64,000 nucleotides of DNA, taken from the NCBI RefSeq assembly GCF_006517235.1, contig NZ_CP041188.1:1984001-2048000 (forward strand), in the 5' to 3' direction. The notes beneath the pieces are model-generated. The model saw nothing but the letters and a program-made list of their open reading frames with translations. It made no database searches and was not told the DNA's origin. The DNA comes from Pseudarthrobacter sp. NIBRBAC000502772 (GTDB lineage: Bacteria > Actinomycetota > Actinomycetes > Actinomycetales > Micrococcaceae). Shown piece by piece: positions 7,973 to 16,998 of the stretch; within the stretch, counting starts at the first letter, position 1, and every line of letters starts with the position of its first letter. Both the position numbers and the translations under genes were made by a program.

Positions 7973-8875
7973 ATGCCCGTCGTAACTATGCGCCAGCTGC
8001 TTGACAGCGGCGTCCACTTTGGACACCAGACCCGCCGTTGGAACCCGAAGATGAAGCGATTCATCTTCACGGAGCGCAACGGCATCTACATCATTGACCT
8101 TCAGCAGTCGCTGTCCTACATCGACCGTGCCTACGAGTTCGTAAAGGCCACCGTTGCACACGGCGGCACCGTACTCTTCGTCGGCACCAAGAAGCAGGCC
8201 CAGGAATCCATCGCTGAGCAGGCTACCCGTGTTGGACAGCCTTACGTGAACCAGCGCTGGCTCGGCGGTATGCTGACCAACTTCCAGACCGTTTCCAAGC
8301 GCATCCAGCGCATGAAGGAACTGGAAGAGATCGACTTCGACGACGTCGCCGGTTCCGCGTACACCAAGAAGGAACTGCTGCTCCTTCGCCGTGAACTCAC
8401 CAAGCTGGAAACCAACCTCGGCGGTATCCGCAACCTGACCAAGGCACCTTCCGTGCTCTGGATCGTGGACACCAAGAAGGAACACCTGGCCGTTGACGAA
8501 GCCAAGAAGCTGAACATCCCGGTTGTGGCCATCCTGGACACCAACTGCGATCCTGACGAAGTCGACTTCCCGATCCCGGGCAACGACGACGCCATCCGCT
8601 CCGTGAACCTGCTGACCCGCGTTGTCGCCGACGCCGTTGCTGAGGGCCTCATCGCCCGCCACAACCGCGCCACGGGCACCACGGAAGCTCCGGAAGAGCC
8701 GCTGGCTGAGTGGGAGCGCGAACTCCTCGAAGGCAGCAAGACTGAAGAAGCACCTGCCGCTGAGGCTGCTCCGGCTGCTGAAGAAGCTGCCGCTCCGGCA
8801 GCCGAAGAAGCTGCTCCGGTTGCCGAGGAAGCTCCGGCTGCTGCCGAGGCTCCCGCCGCCGACGCTGACAAGTAA
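7973..8875 (+). CDS. rpsB: 30S ribosomal protein S2
   Basis: A 300-residue S2 protein, a structural component of the 30S head that contacts S1 and the mRNA exit side. The N-terminus [27 protein letters not shown] and the later [12 protein letters not shown] are diagnostic. The last 50 or so residues form an Ala/Glu/Pro-rich tail with repeated EEAAP units, longer than in Proteobacteria and usual for this actinobacterial group. ATG at 7973 follows GGAAGGAGCGCCGGC. It is the first gene of the rpsB-tsf-pyrH-frr-cdsA set. Confidence 0.98.
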   Translation: MPVVTMRQLLDSGVHFGHQTRRWNPKMKRFIFTERNGIYIIDLQQSLSYIDRAYEFVKATVAHGGTVLFVGTKKQAQESIAEQATRVGQPYVNQRWLGGMLTNFQTVSKRIQRMKELEEIDFDDVAGSAYTKKELLLLRRELTKLETNLGGIRNLTKAPSVLWIVDTKKEHLAVDEAKKLNIPVVAILDTNCDPDEVDFPIPGNDDAIRSVNLLTRVVADAVAEGLIARHNRATGTTEAPEEPLAEWERELLEGSKTEEAPAAEAAPAAEEAAAPAAEEAAPVAEEAPAAAEAPAADADK

Positions 8876-8893
8876 CACTAGTAAATCCGGATT

Positions 8894-8963
8894 CTCCGGC
8901 GCTGCCTGCAGCGCCGGAGCACCTGACAGGATGGCGGCTCACCCGGTGAGCCGCTGTCCTGTC
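8894..8963 (+). terminator. Two tandem hairpins between rpsB and tsf (attenuator)
   Basis: Hairpin one: CTCCGGCGCTG (8894-8904) pairs with CAGCGCCGGAG (8909-8919). Hairpin two: GACAGGA (8925-8931) with TCCTGTC (8957-8963), continued by GCGGCTCAC/GTGAGCCGC. Both are nearly perfect. With no strong T-run they may act as a partial terminator or mRNA-processing element that sets rpsB:tsf ratio. Confidence 0.6.
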
Positions 8964-9004
8964 GGTCCGTACACCACATACATTTTCTAGACAGAGGGGT
9001 TCAC

Positions 9005-9841
9005 ATGGCGAACTACACTGCCGCTGATATCAAGGCTCTGCGCGAGCGCACCGGCGCCGGCATGATGGATGTCAAGAAGGCTCTTGACGAAGCCAACGGT
9101 GACGCCGAAAAGGCCATCGAGATCATCCGCATCAAGGGACTCAAGGGCGCTACCAAGCGCGAAGGCCGCTCCACCGCCGAAGGCCTGGTGGCCGCAAAGG
9201 TCAGCAACGGCGTCGGCGTGATGATCGAGGTCAACTGCGAGACCGACTTCGTCGCCAAGGCTGACAAGTTCATCCAGCTGGCCGACAAGGTCCTGGCCGT
9301 GGCTGTGGAGTCCGGCGCTGCCGACCTCGACACCCTCCTGGCCATCGAAGTTGACGGCAAGCCGCTGTCCGAGGTTGTCGTCGAAGAAGGCGCAATCCTC
9401 GGCGAAAAGGTTGTTGTCCGCAAGCTGTCCCGCATTGAGGGCGGCACTGTTGACGCTTACCTGCACAAGACGTCCAAGGATCTCCCGGCCCAGGTCGGCG
9501 TCCTGTTCGCTGTTGAGGGTGAAGGCGAAGCCGCTGCCACCGCCGCGCACGATATTGCAGTGCACATCGCAGCGATGTCCCCGAACTACCTGACCCGCGA
9601 AGACGTTCCGTCTGACCTGGTCGAGTCCGAGCGTCGCATCGCCGAAGAGACCGCCAAGGCTGAAGGCAAGCCCGAGGCCGCAATGTCCAAGATTGTGGAA
9701 GGCCGCGTTACGGGCTTCTACAAGGGTGAGGTCCTGGTCGACCAGGCTTTCGCCAAGGACGCCAAGAAGTCTGTGGCGCAGGTCCTCGAAGAGGCCGGCG
9801 TCAAGGGCACGTCCTTCGCGCGTTTCCGCGTCGGCTCCTAG
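9005..9841 (+). CDS. tsf: Translation elongation factor Ts
   Basis: A 278-residue EF-Ts, the GDP/GTP exchange factor for EF-Tu in the cytoplasm. The N-terminal UBA-like module reads MANYTAADIKALRERTGAGM followed by DVKKAL, and the core has EVNCETDFVAKAD. Both are family signatures. The C-terminal half ends VLEEAGVKGTSFARFRVGS. ATG is preceded by AGAGGGGTTCAC. The gene follows rpsB as in most bacteria and is closed by a strong terminator. Confidence 0.98.
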   Translation: MANYTAADIKALRERTGAGMMDVKKALDEANGDAEKAIEIIRIKGLKGATKREGRSTAEGLVAAKVSNGVGVMIEVNCETDFVAKADKFIQLADKVLAVAVESGAADLDTLLAIEVDGKPLSEVVVEEGAILGEKVVVRKLSRIEGGTVDAYLHKTSKDLPAQVGVLFAVEGEGEAAATAAHDIAVHIAAMSPNYLTREDVPSDLVESERRIAEETAKAEGKPEAAMSKIVEGRVTGFYKGEVLVDQAFAKDAKKSVAQVLEEAGVKGTSFARFRVGS

Positions 9842-9849
9842 TCGAATCC

Positions 9850-9886
9850 GCAAAGGGGTGGCCACTTCGGTGGCCGCCCCTTTTGC
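9850..9886 (+). terminator. Rho-independent terminator of rpsB-tsf
   Basis: GGGGTGGCCAC pairs with GTGGCCGCCCC around a TTCG tetraloop, followed by TTTT. It is one of the strongest intrinsic terminators in the window and ends the tsf transcript 10 bases after the stop. Confidence 0.9.
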
Positions 9887-9968
9887 ATGCACCGGCTAAA
9901 CGTCCGATGAGACCTTTGGCCACCCGGCACGATAACCTTTTTCAGAGTTCACAAACGGGAAGGCACCC

Positions 9969-10706
9969 ATGGAAGCCGTCAATTCTTCAAGCCAGCCAGA
10001 GAAAAGCAGGCGCCGCGTCCTCCTGAAGTTGTCGGGCGAGGTCTTCGGCGGCGGCAAGCTGGGCGTTGATCCCGACACCGTGCGCGACGTAGCCAAGCAG
10101 ATCGCCGCAGCGGTCCCCGAAGTGGAAGTTGCCATCGTCGTCGGCGGCGGCAACTTCTTCCGCGGTGCGGAACTGTCCCAGAGCGGCATGGACCGCTCGC
10201 GCGCCGACTACATGGGCATGCTCGGCACTGTCATGAACTGCCTGGCACTGCAGGACTTCCTGGAGCAGGCCGGCGTTGAAACCCGCGTCCAGAGCGCCAT
10301 CACCATGGGCCAGGTCGCCGAGGCGTACATTCCCCGCCGGGCCATCCGCCACATGGAAAAGGGCCGCGTGGTCATCTTCGGCGCCGGAGCCGGCCTGCCG
10401 TACTTCTCCACGGACACAGTGGCCGCCCAGCGCGCCCTGGAGGTCCATGCGGACGTCGTCCTGATGGCCAAAAGCGGCGTGGACGCCGTCTACACCGCCG
10501 ATCCCAAGAAGGACCCTGCTGCCGAGAAGCTGGACACGCTGAGCTACGACGACGCCCTGCGCCGCGACATCAGGGTCATGGACCAGACCGCAATGACCAT
10601 GTGCAAGGACAACAACCTGTCCATGGTGGTTTTCGGGATGGAAGGCGAAGGGAACGTCACCCGCGCCATCCTGGGCGAAAAGCTCGGTACCCTGGTGACC
10701 CCGTAG
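9969..10706 (+). CDS. pyrH: UMP kinase
   Basis: A 245-residue hexameric UMP kinase of the amino-acid kinase fold, converting UMP to UDP with ATP. Visible marks: [14 protein letters not shown] near residue 16, [10 protein letters not shown] (about 58-67), the MG-x-LGTVMN region, and [19 protein letters not shown] near residue 140, which forms the UMP/allosteric pocket. An 11-residue polar N-terminal extension precedes the kinase core. ATG follows GGGAAGGCACCC. It starts a new transcript after the tsf terminator. Confidence 0.97.
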   Translation: MEAVNSSSQPEKSRRRVLLKLSGEVFGGGKLGVDPDTVRDVAKQIAAAVPEVEVAIVVGGGNFFRGAELSQSGMDRSRADYMGMLGTVMNCLALQDFLEQAGVETRVQSAITMGQVAEAYIPRRAIRHMEKGRVVIFGAGAGLPYFSTDTVAAQRALEVHADVVLMAKSGVDAVYTADPKKDPAAEKLDTLSYDDALRRDIRVMDQTAMTMCKDNNLSMVVFGMEGEGNVTRAILGEKLGTLVTP

Positions 10707-10730
10707 CTGCAGCTAGGATGATCTGAGCAC

Positions 10731-10812
10731 GGTTCCATGCCCGCAACCGGGCAACAATGGAACCAGGAACCATGAACCAAGATTGTGCAGGGAACCGGTA
10801 CCCGGACTGCAC
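10731..10812 (+). other. Two tandem RNA hairpins between pyrH and frr
   Basis: Hairpin one: GGTTCCAT (10731-10738) with ATGGAACC (10757-10764), containing GCCCG/CGGGC. Hairpin two: GTGCAG (10785-10790) with CTGCAC (10807-10812), containing CCGG-TAC-CCGG. Neither has a T-run. They lie just before the frr ribosome-binding site, so they could modulate termination, stability or translation of frr. Confidence 0.55.
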
Positions 10813-10831
10813 TGATTTCTGAGGAGAGACA

Positions 10832-11389
10832 GTGATCGAAGAAACCTTGCTCGAAGCCGAAGAGAAGATGGACAAGGCGGTAGAGGTAGCCAAGGAAGAC
10901 TTCGCCTCGATCCGCACCGGACGGGCAAACCCGGGCCTTTACAACAAGGTCCTGGTGGACTATTACGGTTCGCCCACCCCGCTGCAGCAGCTTGCCTCCT
11001 TCGCCATTCCGGACGCGCGCACCATCCTCATCACGCCGTTCGATAAGACCGCACTGCGCGACATCGAGCGGGCCCTGAGTGATTCCGAGGTGGGCGCCAA
11101 CCCCTCCAACGACGGCAACGTCATCAGGATCACCATCCCGGACCTGACCCAGGAACGCCGCAAGGAATACGTCAAGATCGTCAAGACCAAGGGCGAGGAC
11201 GCGAAGATCTCCATCCGCAACATCCGGCGCAAGGCCAAGGAAACGCTGGACAAGCTCGTCAAAGACGGCGAAGCCGGCGAGGACGAAGGCAGCCGCGCCG
11301 AAAAGGAACTGGATGGCCTGACCAAATCGCACGTGGACGGCATCGACGAGCTGCTCAAGCGCAAGGAAGCAGAGCTGCTCGAAGTCTGA
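10832..11389 (+). CDS. frr: Ribosome recycling factor
   Basis: A 185-residue RRF that, with EF-G, splits the post-termination ribosome. Recognisable phrases are [14 protein letters not shown] (residues about 27-40), [14 protein letters not shown], and [25 protein letters not shown] helix sequence in the three-helix-bundle domain. The start is GTG, supported by GAGGAGAGACA directly upstream. The stop TGA overlaps the cdsA ATG (TGATG), so cdsA is probably coupled to it. Confidence 0.97.
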   Translation: MIEETLLEAEEKMDKAVEVAKEDFASIRTGRANPGLYNKVLVDYYGSPTPLQQLASFAIPDARTILITPFDKTALRDIERALSDSEVGANPSNDGNVIRITIPDLTQERRKEYVKIVKTKGEDAKISIRNIRRKAKETLDKLVKDGEAGEDEGSRAEKELDGLTKSHVDGIDELLKRKEAELLEV

Positions 11390-12312
11390 TGAGCCAGGCA
11401 GAGCAGGCCCCCAGCCAAAGGGCGCGCACCAGGGGGAAACAGTTGCGGAGCAATCCGACGCCCAAGGCCGGCCGGAATCTTCCGGCAGCCATTGTGGTGG
11501 GCCTGGCCATGCTGATCGGTGTGCTGGGCGGCCTGGTTTTCCTCCCGCTCGGATTCGTGGCTGTCACCACCGGGTTCGCGGTCTTCGGAGTCTGGGAGAT
11601 CTTCCGTGCCCTGGAGGCGAACGGGACCAGGATGCCCATCGTCCCGGTCATGGTGGGTACAGTCGCCATGCCGTTCGCCGCTTATCTCGGCGGACTTGAG
11701 AGCCTGCTTTTCGCCATGCTCCTGAGCTGCGTGGCTGTCCTCCTCTGGCGTTCAGTGGAGAACCCCGCCGGATCAGCGAACAGCATCTTTGCCGGCGTGT
11801 TCACGCTGGGCTGGGTCCCGTTCTTCATCAGTTTCGCCACGTTGCCGCTGCACGCTGTCGGAGTCGCCACCCCGGTGGGTCTCTGGCCTGGCGGAACCGT
11901 GCCGCCCGGGGCCTGGCAGGTGGCCGTGATGCTCCTGCTGGTGGTTTCGAACGACACGTTCGGCTATCTCGTGGGCGCATCACTGGGCAAACACCCCATG
12001 GCCCCGAAGATCAGCCCCAAGAAATCATGGGAAGGCTTCGCCGGCTCCATTGCCGGGGCCATGCTGATCGGCGTCCTTGCCAGCATTTTCCTGCTGGGAA
12101 AACCTTGGTGGGTGGGTGTGATCCTCGCCGTGGGCGTCGTTGCAGCGTCCACCGCAGGAGACCTGGCCGAGTCGATGGTCAAGCGTGAACTCGGGATCAA
12201 GGACATGAGCAGCATCCTGCCCGGACATGGGGGCGTCATGGACCGCCTGGACTCCATCGTCTTCGCCTGTCCCGTGGCCTTTGTGCTGTTCGCATTGGTT
12301 GCGGGCGTCTGA
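11389..12312 (+). CDS. cdsA: Phosphatidate cytidylyltransferase (CDP-diglyceride synthase)
   Basis: A 307-residue polytopic membrane enzyme that makes CDP-diacylglycerol from phosphatidate and CTP, the branch point for all phospholipids. About eight hydrophobic segments follow a basic, cytoplasmic N-terminus of about 30 residues. The C-terminal SMVKRELGIKDMSSILPG and HGGVMDRLD match the complete CDS signature (S-x-x-KR-x4-KD ... HGG-x-DR-x-D). ATG overlaps the frr stop. Confidence 0.96.
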   Translation: MSQAEQAPSQRARTRGKQLRSNPTPKAGRNLPAAIVVGLAMLIGVLGGLVFLPLGFVAVTTGFAVFGVWEIFRALEANGTRMPIVPVMVGTVAMPFAAYLGGLESLLFAMLLSCVAVLLWRSVENPAGSANSIFAGVFTLGWVPFFISFATLPLHAVGVATPVGLWPGGTVPPGAWQVAVMLLLVVSNDTFGYLVGASLGKHPMAPKISPKKSWEGFAGSIAGAMLIGVLASIFLLGKPWWVGVILAVGVVAASTAGDLAESMVKRELGIKDMSSILPGHGGVMDRLDSIVFACPVAFVLFALVAGV

Positions 12313-12404
12313 CGCGACCCTCTCGGACTATCTTCGCCGGACCGCCGGCAGCGCCAATAGACTGGTGCGTAACCTGACCCAGCTGAAGCAACAAAGGATC
12401 AACA

Positions 12405-12989
12405 GTGGCATTGGACTTTCAACGGAAAATCCCCGCGTCGTTTGAGCGCGTGCGGGGCAACGAATTCGGGTACAACGCCAAACAGGTGGACCAGTTCCTC
12501 CAGCGGGCCAGGGTGGCACTGGAGACGCCGAAGGCCGCCATCCATGCCGTCACCAGCGCCGATGTCCGGAGCGTCTCCTTTGACCCGGTCAAGGGAGGTT
12601 ACGCTGCCGCCGTCGTCGACGCAGCGCTGGACCGGCTCGAAGACGCCTTCGCCCGCCGCGAACGGGACGAACTGATTGCCGCCAAGGGCGAGGATGCCTG
12701 GCTGCGGGAGATCGGCAGCCTCTCCGGGATCCTCCGGGGCCGCCTCCACCGGCCTGACGGTGAGCGCTTCCGGCGCCCGTCAAAAAAGAAGGCCCGCAGT
12801 TACAACATCCTGGACGTGGACAATCTTTGCTACGACCTGATCGGCTACCTCGAAGAGGACAAGCCGCTCAGCGTGGACAATGTCCGCCGGGTGGTCTTCC
12901 GTCCCGCCGTGGGCAAGGACGGTTACGAAGAGACCCAGGTTGATGCCTTCCTGGACCGCGTGGTTGAACTCATGGCGGCCATAGACTGA
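12405..12989 (+). CDS. DivIVA-domain protein with two repeats
   Basis: A 194-residue soluble protein. Two copies of the short DivIVA-type motif are seen: NEFGYNAKQVDQFLQRA (about 21-37) and KDGYEETQVDAFLDRVVEL near the C-terminus. Short DivIVA-domain proteins bind curved membranes or act as scaffolds in actinobacterial growth and division, but this one lacks the long coiled coil of DivIVA/Wag31 itself, so its job is unknown. The start is GTG after AACAAAGGATCAACA. It stands about 90 bases after cdsA and may be co-transcribed. Confidence 0.75.
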   Translation: MALDFQRKIPASFERVRGNEFGYNAKQVDQFLQRARVALETPKAAIHAVTSADVRSVSFDPVKGGYAAAVVDAALDRLEDAFARRERDELIAAKGEDAWLREIGSLSGILRGRLHRPDGERFRRPSKKKARSYNILDVDNLCYDLIGYLEEDKPLSVDNVRRVVFRPAVGKDGYEETQVDAFLDRVVELMAAID

Positions 12990-13013
12990 CTGCCCGTTAG
13001 CTGGTCACGGGAC

Positions 13014-14480
13014 TCACCGTTCGGTCACCAACGGCCGTTCGGGAGTGTGCAGCCGCGTCATGACGCGGCTCATGGTCCGCGGAATCCGGTGTTTTGTCGC
13101 CCGGGAGACAAGCACTATCACGGCGAACGCGGCGGGAACCGTCCACGCCGCCGGCTGGGCCAGCCAGAAGGGCGTGCCGGCAGCGCCCAGGACCGTTCCC
13201 CACACCATGGCGCCGCCGCAGAGGACGCCGCCGGTCACCATTCCGGCAATGGCGCCGGCATCGGTGAGTCCCCGCCACCAGATGCCCAGCAGGAGCACCG
13301 GGCACACAGTGGAGGCGGTAAACGCAAACACCAGGCCCACACTGCCGGCCAGAGCCAGGGAATCAGTCATCACGGCAAATCCCAGCGGAACCACAGCGGA
13401 GACGACGGCGGCGAGCCGGAATCCCCGCACGCTGCCGCCCAGGACGTCCTGGCTGATCACGCCAGCCAGCGAGACCACCAGGCCCGAGGTAGTGGACAGG
13501 AACGCGGCGAAGGCCCCGGCCACCACCAACGCTGAGAGCAGGTCGCCCGCGGTTCCACCGATCAGCTGCCCCGGCAGCAGGAGAACCACCGCGTCCGCCT
13601 GCCCTGACCGGGCAAGTTCGGGCGCGAACATCCGCCCCACCAGCCCGTAGGCGGTGGGAAACAGGTAAAAAACGGAGAGCAGCCCGAGCACGATCAGCGT
13701 GGTCCGCCGTGCCGAGTGTCCGTCCGGATTCGTGTAGAAGCGGACCAGGACGTGGGGGAGCCCCAGCGTGCCGAACAGCAGGGCCACCAGCAGCGAGATG
13801 TTCTGGTACGGCCCGGCGGGGGCCAGCCCGGTGGGATTCACGACGGCGGGGGCCACGGCGGCACTCCCGTCACCGGCGAGCGTGAACACGATGAACAGGA
13901 CGGGAACGGCAAGGGCGGTGAGCTTGAGCCAGAACTGGAACGCCTGCACAAACGTAATGGAGCGCATGCCTCCGGCCACAACGGTCAGGCACACCACAAC
14001 CACCACGGCCACGGAACCTACCCAGGCCGGCAGCCCGGTGGTGATCCGGATGGTCAAGGCCGCGCCGTGGAGCTGAGGCACAATGTACAGCCAGCCCACC
14101 ACAACCACCACCACGCTGGTCACACGGCGGACTGCGCGCGAATCCAGCCTCGCCTCGGTGAAGTCCGGGATCGTGTAGGCGCCGGAGCGGCGCAGCGGTG
14201 CGGCCACAAACAGCAGCAGCATCAGGTAGCCGGCGGTGTAGCCCACGGGAAACCACAGCGCGTCGGTACCGGACAGCAGGATCAGCCCGGCCACGCCCAG
14301 GAAACTCGCCGCCGAGAGGTACTCCCCACCGATGGCCGAGGCGTTCCACCATGGCTTGACGGTCCGGGAAGCCACGTAGAAATCGCCCGTGGTCCGGGAA
14401 ATCCGCAGGCCGTAAAACCCGATAGCGGCCGTTGCCAGCGAAACCAACACGAGAGCGATCACACCCACTGCGGGATTCAT
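13014..14480 (-). CDS. Sodium:solute symporter (acetate/monocarboxylate type)
   Basis: A 488-residue SSS-family transporter with about 13 TM helices. The segment GEYLSAASFLGVAGLILLSG near residue 55 and GLPHVLVRFYTNPDGHSARR mid-protein closely parallel the acetate permease encoded at 17376-18992 (GDYLSAASFLGITG; ALPHVLMRFYTVPTAKEARK). The substrate is therefore probably acetate or another short carboxylate, taken up with sodium or protons. ATG 14480 lies 7 bases after the stop of the small protein upstream. It is the last gene of an operon led by a sensor kinase and regulator. Confidence 0.85.
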   Translation of the reverse strand: MNPAVGVIALVLVSLATAAIGFYGLRISRTTGDFYVASRTVKPWWNASAIGGEYLSAASFLGVAGLILLSGTDALWFPVGYTAGYLMLLLFVAAPLRRSGAYTIPDFTEARLDSRAVRRVTSVVVVVVGWLYIVPQLHGAALTIRITTGLPAWVGSVAVVVVVCLTVVAGGMRSITFVQAFQFWLKLTALAVPVLFIVFTLAGDGSAAVAPAVVNPTGLAPAGPYQNISLLVALLFGTLGLPHVLVRFYTNPDGHSARRTTLIVLGLLSVFYLFPTAYGLVGRMFAPELARSGQADAVVLLLPGQLIGGTAGDLLSALVVAGAFAAFLSTTSGLVVSLAGVISQDVLGGSVRGFRLAAVVSAVVPLGFAVMTDSLALAGSVGLVFAFTASTVCPVLLLGIWWRGLTDAGAIAGMVTGGVLCGGAMVWGTVLGAAGTPFWLAQPAAWTVPAAFAVIVLVSRATKHRIPRTMSRVMTRLHTPERPLVTER

Positions 14481-14487
14481 GAGGTGA

Positions 14488-14838
14488 TCACTCGTCCCCG
14501 GCCAGGTCCCGGTAGCGGGCCTCGTTCCGTGCGGCGGTCCGGATATACAGCCAGGCGCTGAGGCCGATGACGGGATAAATGCCTGCACCGAGCAGGATCC
14601 AGTCGAACGGGATCCCCGCGATCCGGGTCTCGGCGAGGCCCGGCAGGGCTGCCAGCAGCAACGGGAACGCGCACAGGATCAGCATAAAGCCGATGGCCAC
14701 CACCAGGGCCAGCCGCAGCTGGGAACGGATCAGGGAGCGGACGAAGACCTGCCCCACCTCGGATTCCTCCGCCGCCTCGCGGGACTCCCGGGCCGGCCGG
14801 GGGGCCGAGCGCGGAGCGGTGACACGGACCCGGGTCAT
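14488..14838 (-). CDS. Small two-TM membrane protein, likely symporter partner
   Basis: A 116-residue protein with a charged N-terminal 35 residues and two hydrophobic helices (about 45-68 and 78-100). It has the size and plan of the DUF485-like small subunits that precede acetate-type symporters, but the sequence is diverged and I do not recognise a firm family. ATG overlaps the stop of the response regulator (ATGA) and the symporter follows after 7 bases, so it belongs to the same operon and probably helps the symporter. Confidence 0.65.
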   Translation of the reverse strand: MTRVRVTAPRSAPRPARESREAAEESEVGQVFVRSLIRSQLRLALVVAIGFMLILCAFPLLLAALPGLAETRIAGIPFDWILLGAGIYPVIGLSAWLYIRTAARNEARYRDLAGDE

Positions 14839-15560
14839 GCCTGCGGCCGGATGCGGGTGGCTTCCAGTTTTTCCCTGACCGTGGGAAGGTGTCGGCGGCT
14901 GATAGGCAGGCTGGCACCGGCCACCGAGACGCTGGGTTTGTCCGCCGTCAGCTTCATGGACTGCACATGCTTCAGCGCCACCAGGTAGGACCGGTGCGTC
15001 CGGATAAACCCGGCCTCGGCCCACTGCTGCTCCAGGTCTGCCAGCGGAACCCGGATGAGATAGCTGGCATCCGCGGTGTGCAGCCGGGCATAGTCGCCCT
15101 GCGCCTGGACGTACGTGACGTCGTCGCGCCTGATCATCCTGGTGGTGCCGCCCTGGTCAACGGTGATCATCTCGGGGGCGGGGCCGCCGCCGCCGTCGCG
15201 CAGCAGCTCGCTGATCCGTCCCACCGTCCGGGACAGCCGCTCGGCCCGGACGGGCTTAAGGAGGTAGTCCACGGCGGCAAGCTCGAACGCCTCCAGGGCG
15301 CAGTCCTCGTCCGCGGTGACAAACACCACCACCGGCGGTTTGCTGCTGCGCGCGATGGCGCGGGCAACATCAAGGCCGGACACGGCGGGCATGTGAATAT
15401 CCAGGAAGACGGCGTCAACCGTTGCGGTGTTCAGGGCCCGCAACGCTTCTGTGCCCGAAATGGCCCGGTGGATGACCCCGATCCGGTCATCCTTGCCCAG
15501 GAGATAGGCCAACTCCTCCACGGCGGGTAACTCGTCGTCGGCGACGAGGACATTAATCAT
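14835..15560 (-). CDS. LytTR-family response regulator
   Basis: A 241-residue regulator. The receiver domain begins MINVLVADDELPAVEEL with acidic pocket DD at 8-9, phospho-acceptor Asp54 in VFLDIHMP, and Lys102 in LLKPV. The C-terminal LytTR DNA-binding domain (about 135-235) contains VTYVQAQGDYARLHT and FIRTHRSYLVAL, both signature phrases. It should be phosphorylated by the kinase encoded 69 bases upstream and bind paired LytTR direct repeats. The operon order points to the symporter as its target. Confidence 0.93.
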   Translation of the reverse strand: MINVLVADDELPAVEELAYLLGKDDRIGVIHRAISGTEALRALNTATVDAVFLDIHMPAVSGLDVARAIARSSKPPVVVFVTADEDCALEAFELAAVDYLLKPVRAERLSRTVGRISELLRDGGGGPAPEMITVDQGGTTRMIRRDDVTYVQAQGDYARLHTADASYLIRVPLADLEQQWAEAGFIRTHRSYLVALKHVQSMKLTADKPSVSVAGASLPISRRHLPTVREKLEATRIRPQA

Positions 15561-15629
15561 GGTCCTACATTAGCCGCCGCGGGCGGTTGGAATCAGGCGG
15601 CTGCGATCATAAAGCTGGCGTTCAGGCGT

Positions 15630-16820
15630 TCAGGCGTCGTGGCCGGGCTGGGACTTGGGCACGCGCATGGTGATCAGCGTTCCCTCGCCCGGGGCCGTCT
15701 CGATCACCAGGCCGTGCTGGTCCCCGTAAACCTGCCGGAGCCGGGCGTCCACGTTGCGCAGCCCCACGTGGTCGCCGTCGTGGTGCCCGGCCAGCATCGC
15801 CTGGAGCTCGGCAGGGTCCATCCCCACGCCGTCGTCCTCTATGGTCACTTCCGCATAGGCGCCCGAATCATTGGCCGTGATGGTGATGTGGCCCGCCCCT
15901 TCCTTGGCCTCCAGGCCGTGCCTGACGGCGTTCTCCACCAGCGGCTGCAGGCTCAGGAACGGGATGACGGTGCTGAGGACTTCCGGCGCGATCCGCAGGC
16001 TGACCTGGACGCGGTCACCGAAACGGGCGCGCTCCAGCAGCAGGTACCGGTCGATGCAGCGCAGTTCCTCCGCCAGCGTGGTGAAGTCACCGTGGCGCCG
16101 GAACGAGTATCTCGTAAAATCAGCGAACTCCACCACCAGCTCGCGCGCCCGCTCCGGATCCGTGTTGATGAACGACGCGATCGCGTTCAGCGAGTTGTAG
16201 ATGAAATGCGGACTGATCTGGGCACGCAGCGCCCGCACTTCGGCTTCCATCAGCAGCGTCCGGGACGCGTCCAGCTCAGCCAACTCCACCTGGACGGCCA
16301 CCCAGTCCGCCACTTCGCTGGTGGCACGGACCAGACCTGCGCCCGCCGCCGGGGCAAACGCCGCCACGACGCCCACCACCCGTGAGCCCGCACGGACCGG
16401 CGCGATGACGGCAGCGAAGCTTCCGGAGGCATGGCCCGTCCCCAGGTCCCGCGCCTGGAGCACGGCCGTCCGCCCGCCGATCAGGACGTCCGCAGCCAGT
16501 TCCATCAACCGGGGCTTCAGTTCCTCGGCGGCACCGTCCCAGGCCAGCACGCCGGCCGTATCGGTGATGGCCAGCGCATCACAGCCCAGCAAGTTCCTGA
16601 GCTGCCGGCTCGCCTTGGCGGCGCCCGCCGGATTGAGGCCCGTACGCAGGTGCTGGCCGGCACTCGATGCAGCGTGGAGGGTGTTGTACGTCGCGCGCTC
16701 GGCGTCGGTGCCCAGCTCACGGAAGGATCGGAGCAGCTTGATGCCAACGCCGACGACGACGGCGATCGCCAGCACAATCACCGCAACTGCGGCGGCGGTC
16801 AGGAGCGGGGAGTCCGGCAT
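15630..16820 (-). CDS. LytS/YesM-type sensor histidine kinase
   Basis: A 396-residue kinase. One N-terminal TM helix (about 7-30) is followed by a GAF-like sensory region (about 60-190). The His_kinase box has ALRAQISPHFIYNSLNAIASF with the phospho-His before FIYN, and the HATPase domain has VENAVRHGLE (N box), DDGVGMDP and GLRNVDARLRQVYG. Family members such as BtsS and YpdA in E. coli sense pyruvate and drive a nearby transporter. A similar carboxylate-sensing role is inferred here from the linked symporters. ATG 16820 is preferred; an in-frame ATG at 16859 is possible. Confidence 0.9.
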   Translation of the reverse strand: MPDSPLLTAAAVAVIVLAIAVVVGVGIKLLRSFRELGTDAERATYNTLHAASSAGQHLRTGLNPAGAAKASRQLRNLLGCDALAITDTAGVLAWDGAAEELKPRLMELAADVLIGGRTAVLQARDLGTGHASGSFAAVIAPVRAGSRVVGVVAAFAPAAGAGLVRATSEVADWVAVQVELAELDASRTLLMEAEVRALRAQISPHFIYNSLNAIASFINTDPERARELVVEFADFTRYSFRRHGDFTTLAEELRCIDRYLLLERARFGDRVQVSLRIAPEVLSTVIPFLSLQPLVENAVRHGLEAKEGAGHITITANDSGAYAEVTIEDDGVGMDPAELQAMLAGHHDGDHVGLRNVDARLRQVYGDQHGLVIETAPGEGTLITMRVPKSQPGHDA

Positions 16821-16919
16821 GGTGCCCAGCGTAGCGGCGGGTGCCGTTAGTCGCAGCATCGTAACCGTTGAGCGACCGTTCCGGCCATGGTTCTGGAATA
16901 TACGACTACCGCAGCGCAG

Positions 16920-16935
16920 AGTGATTGCAGTCACA
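16920..16935. promoter_or_regulatory. CRP/GlxR-like binding site
   Basis: A-GTGA-TTGCAG-TCAC-A fits the TGTGA-N6-TCACA pattern of cAMP-receptor-type regulators except for the first base. It lies 64 bases before the DUF485-ActP operon, in the divergent promoter region. Confidence 0.45.
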
Positions 16936-16998
16936 TTGTCCGCATCCTGTCCGCAGGCCGGTCCGTGTGAACCAGGCAAGTCTCAATGAGGAGGAACG

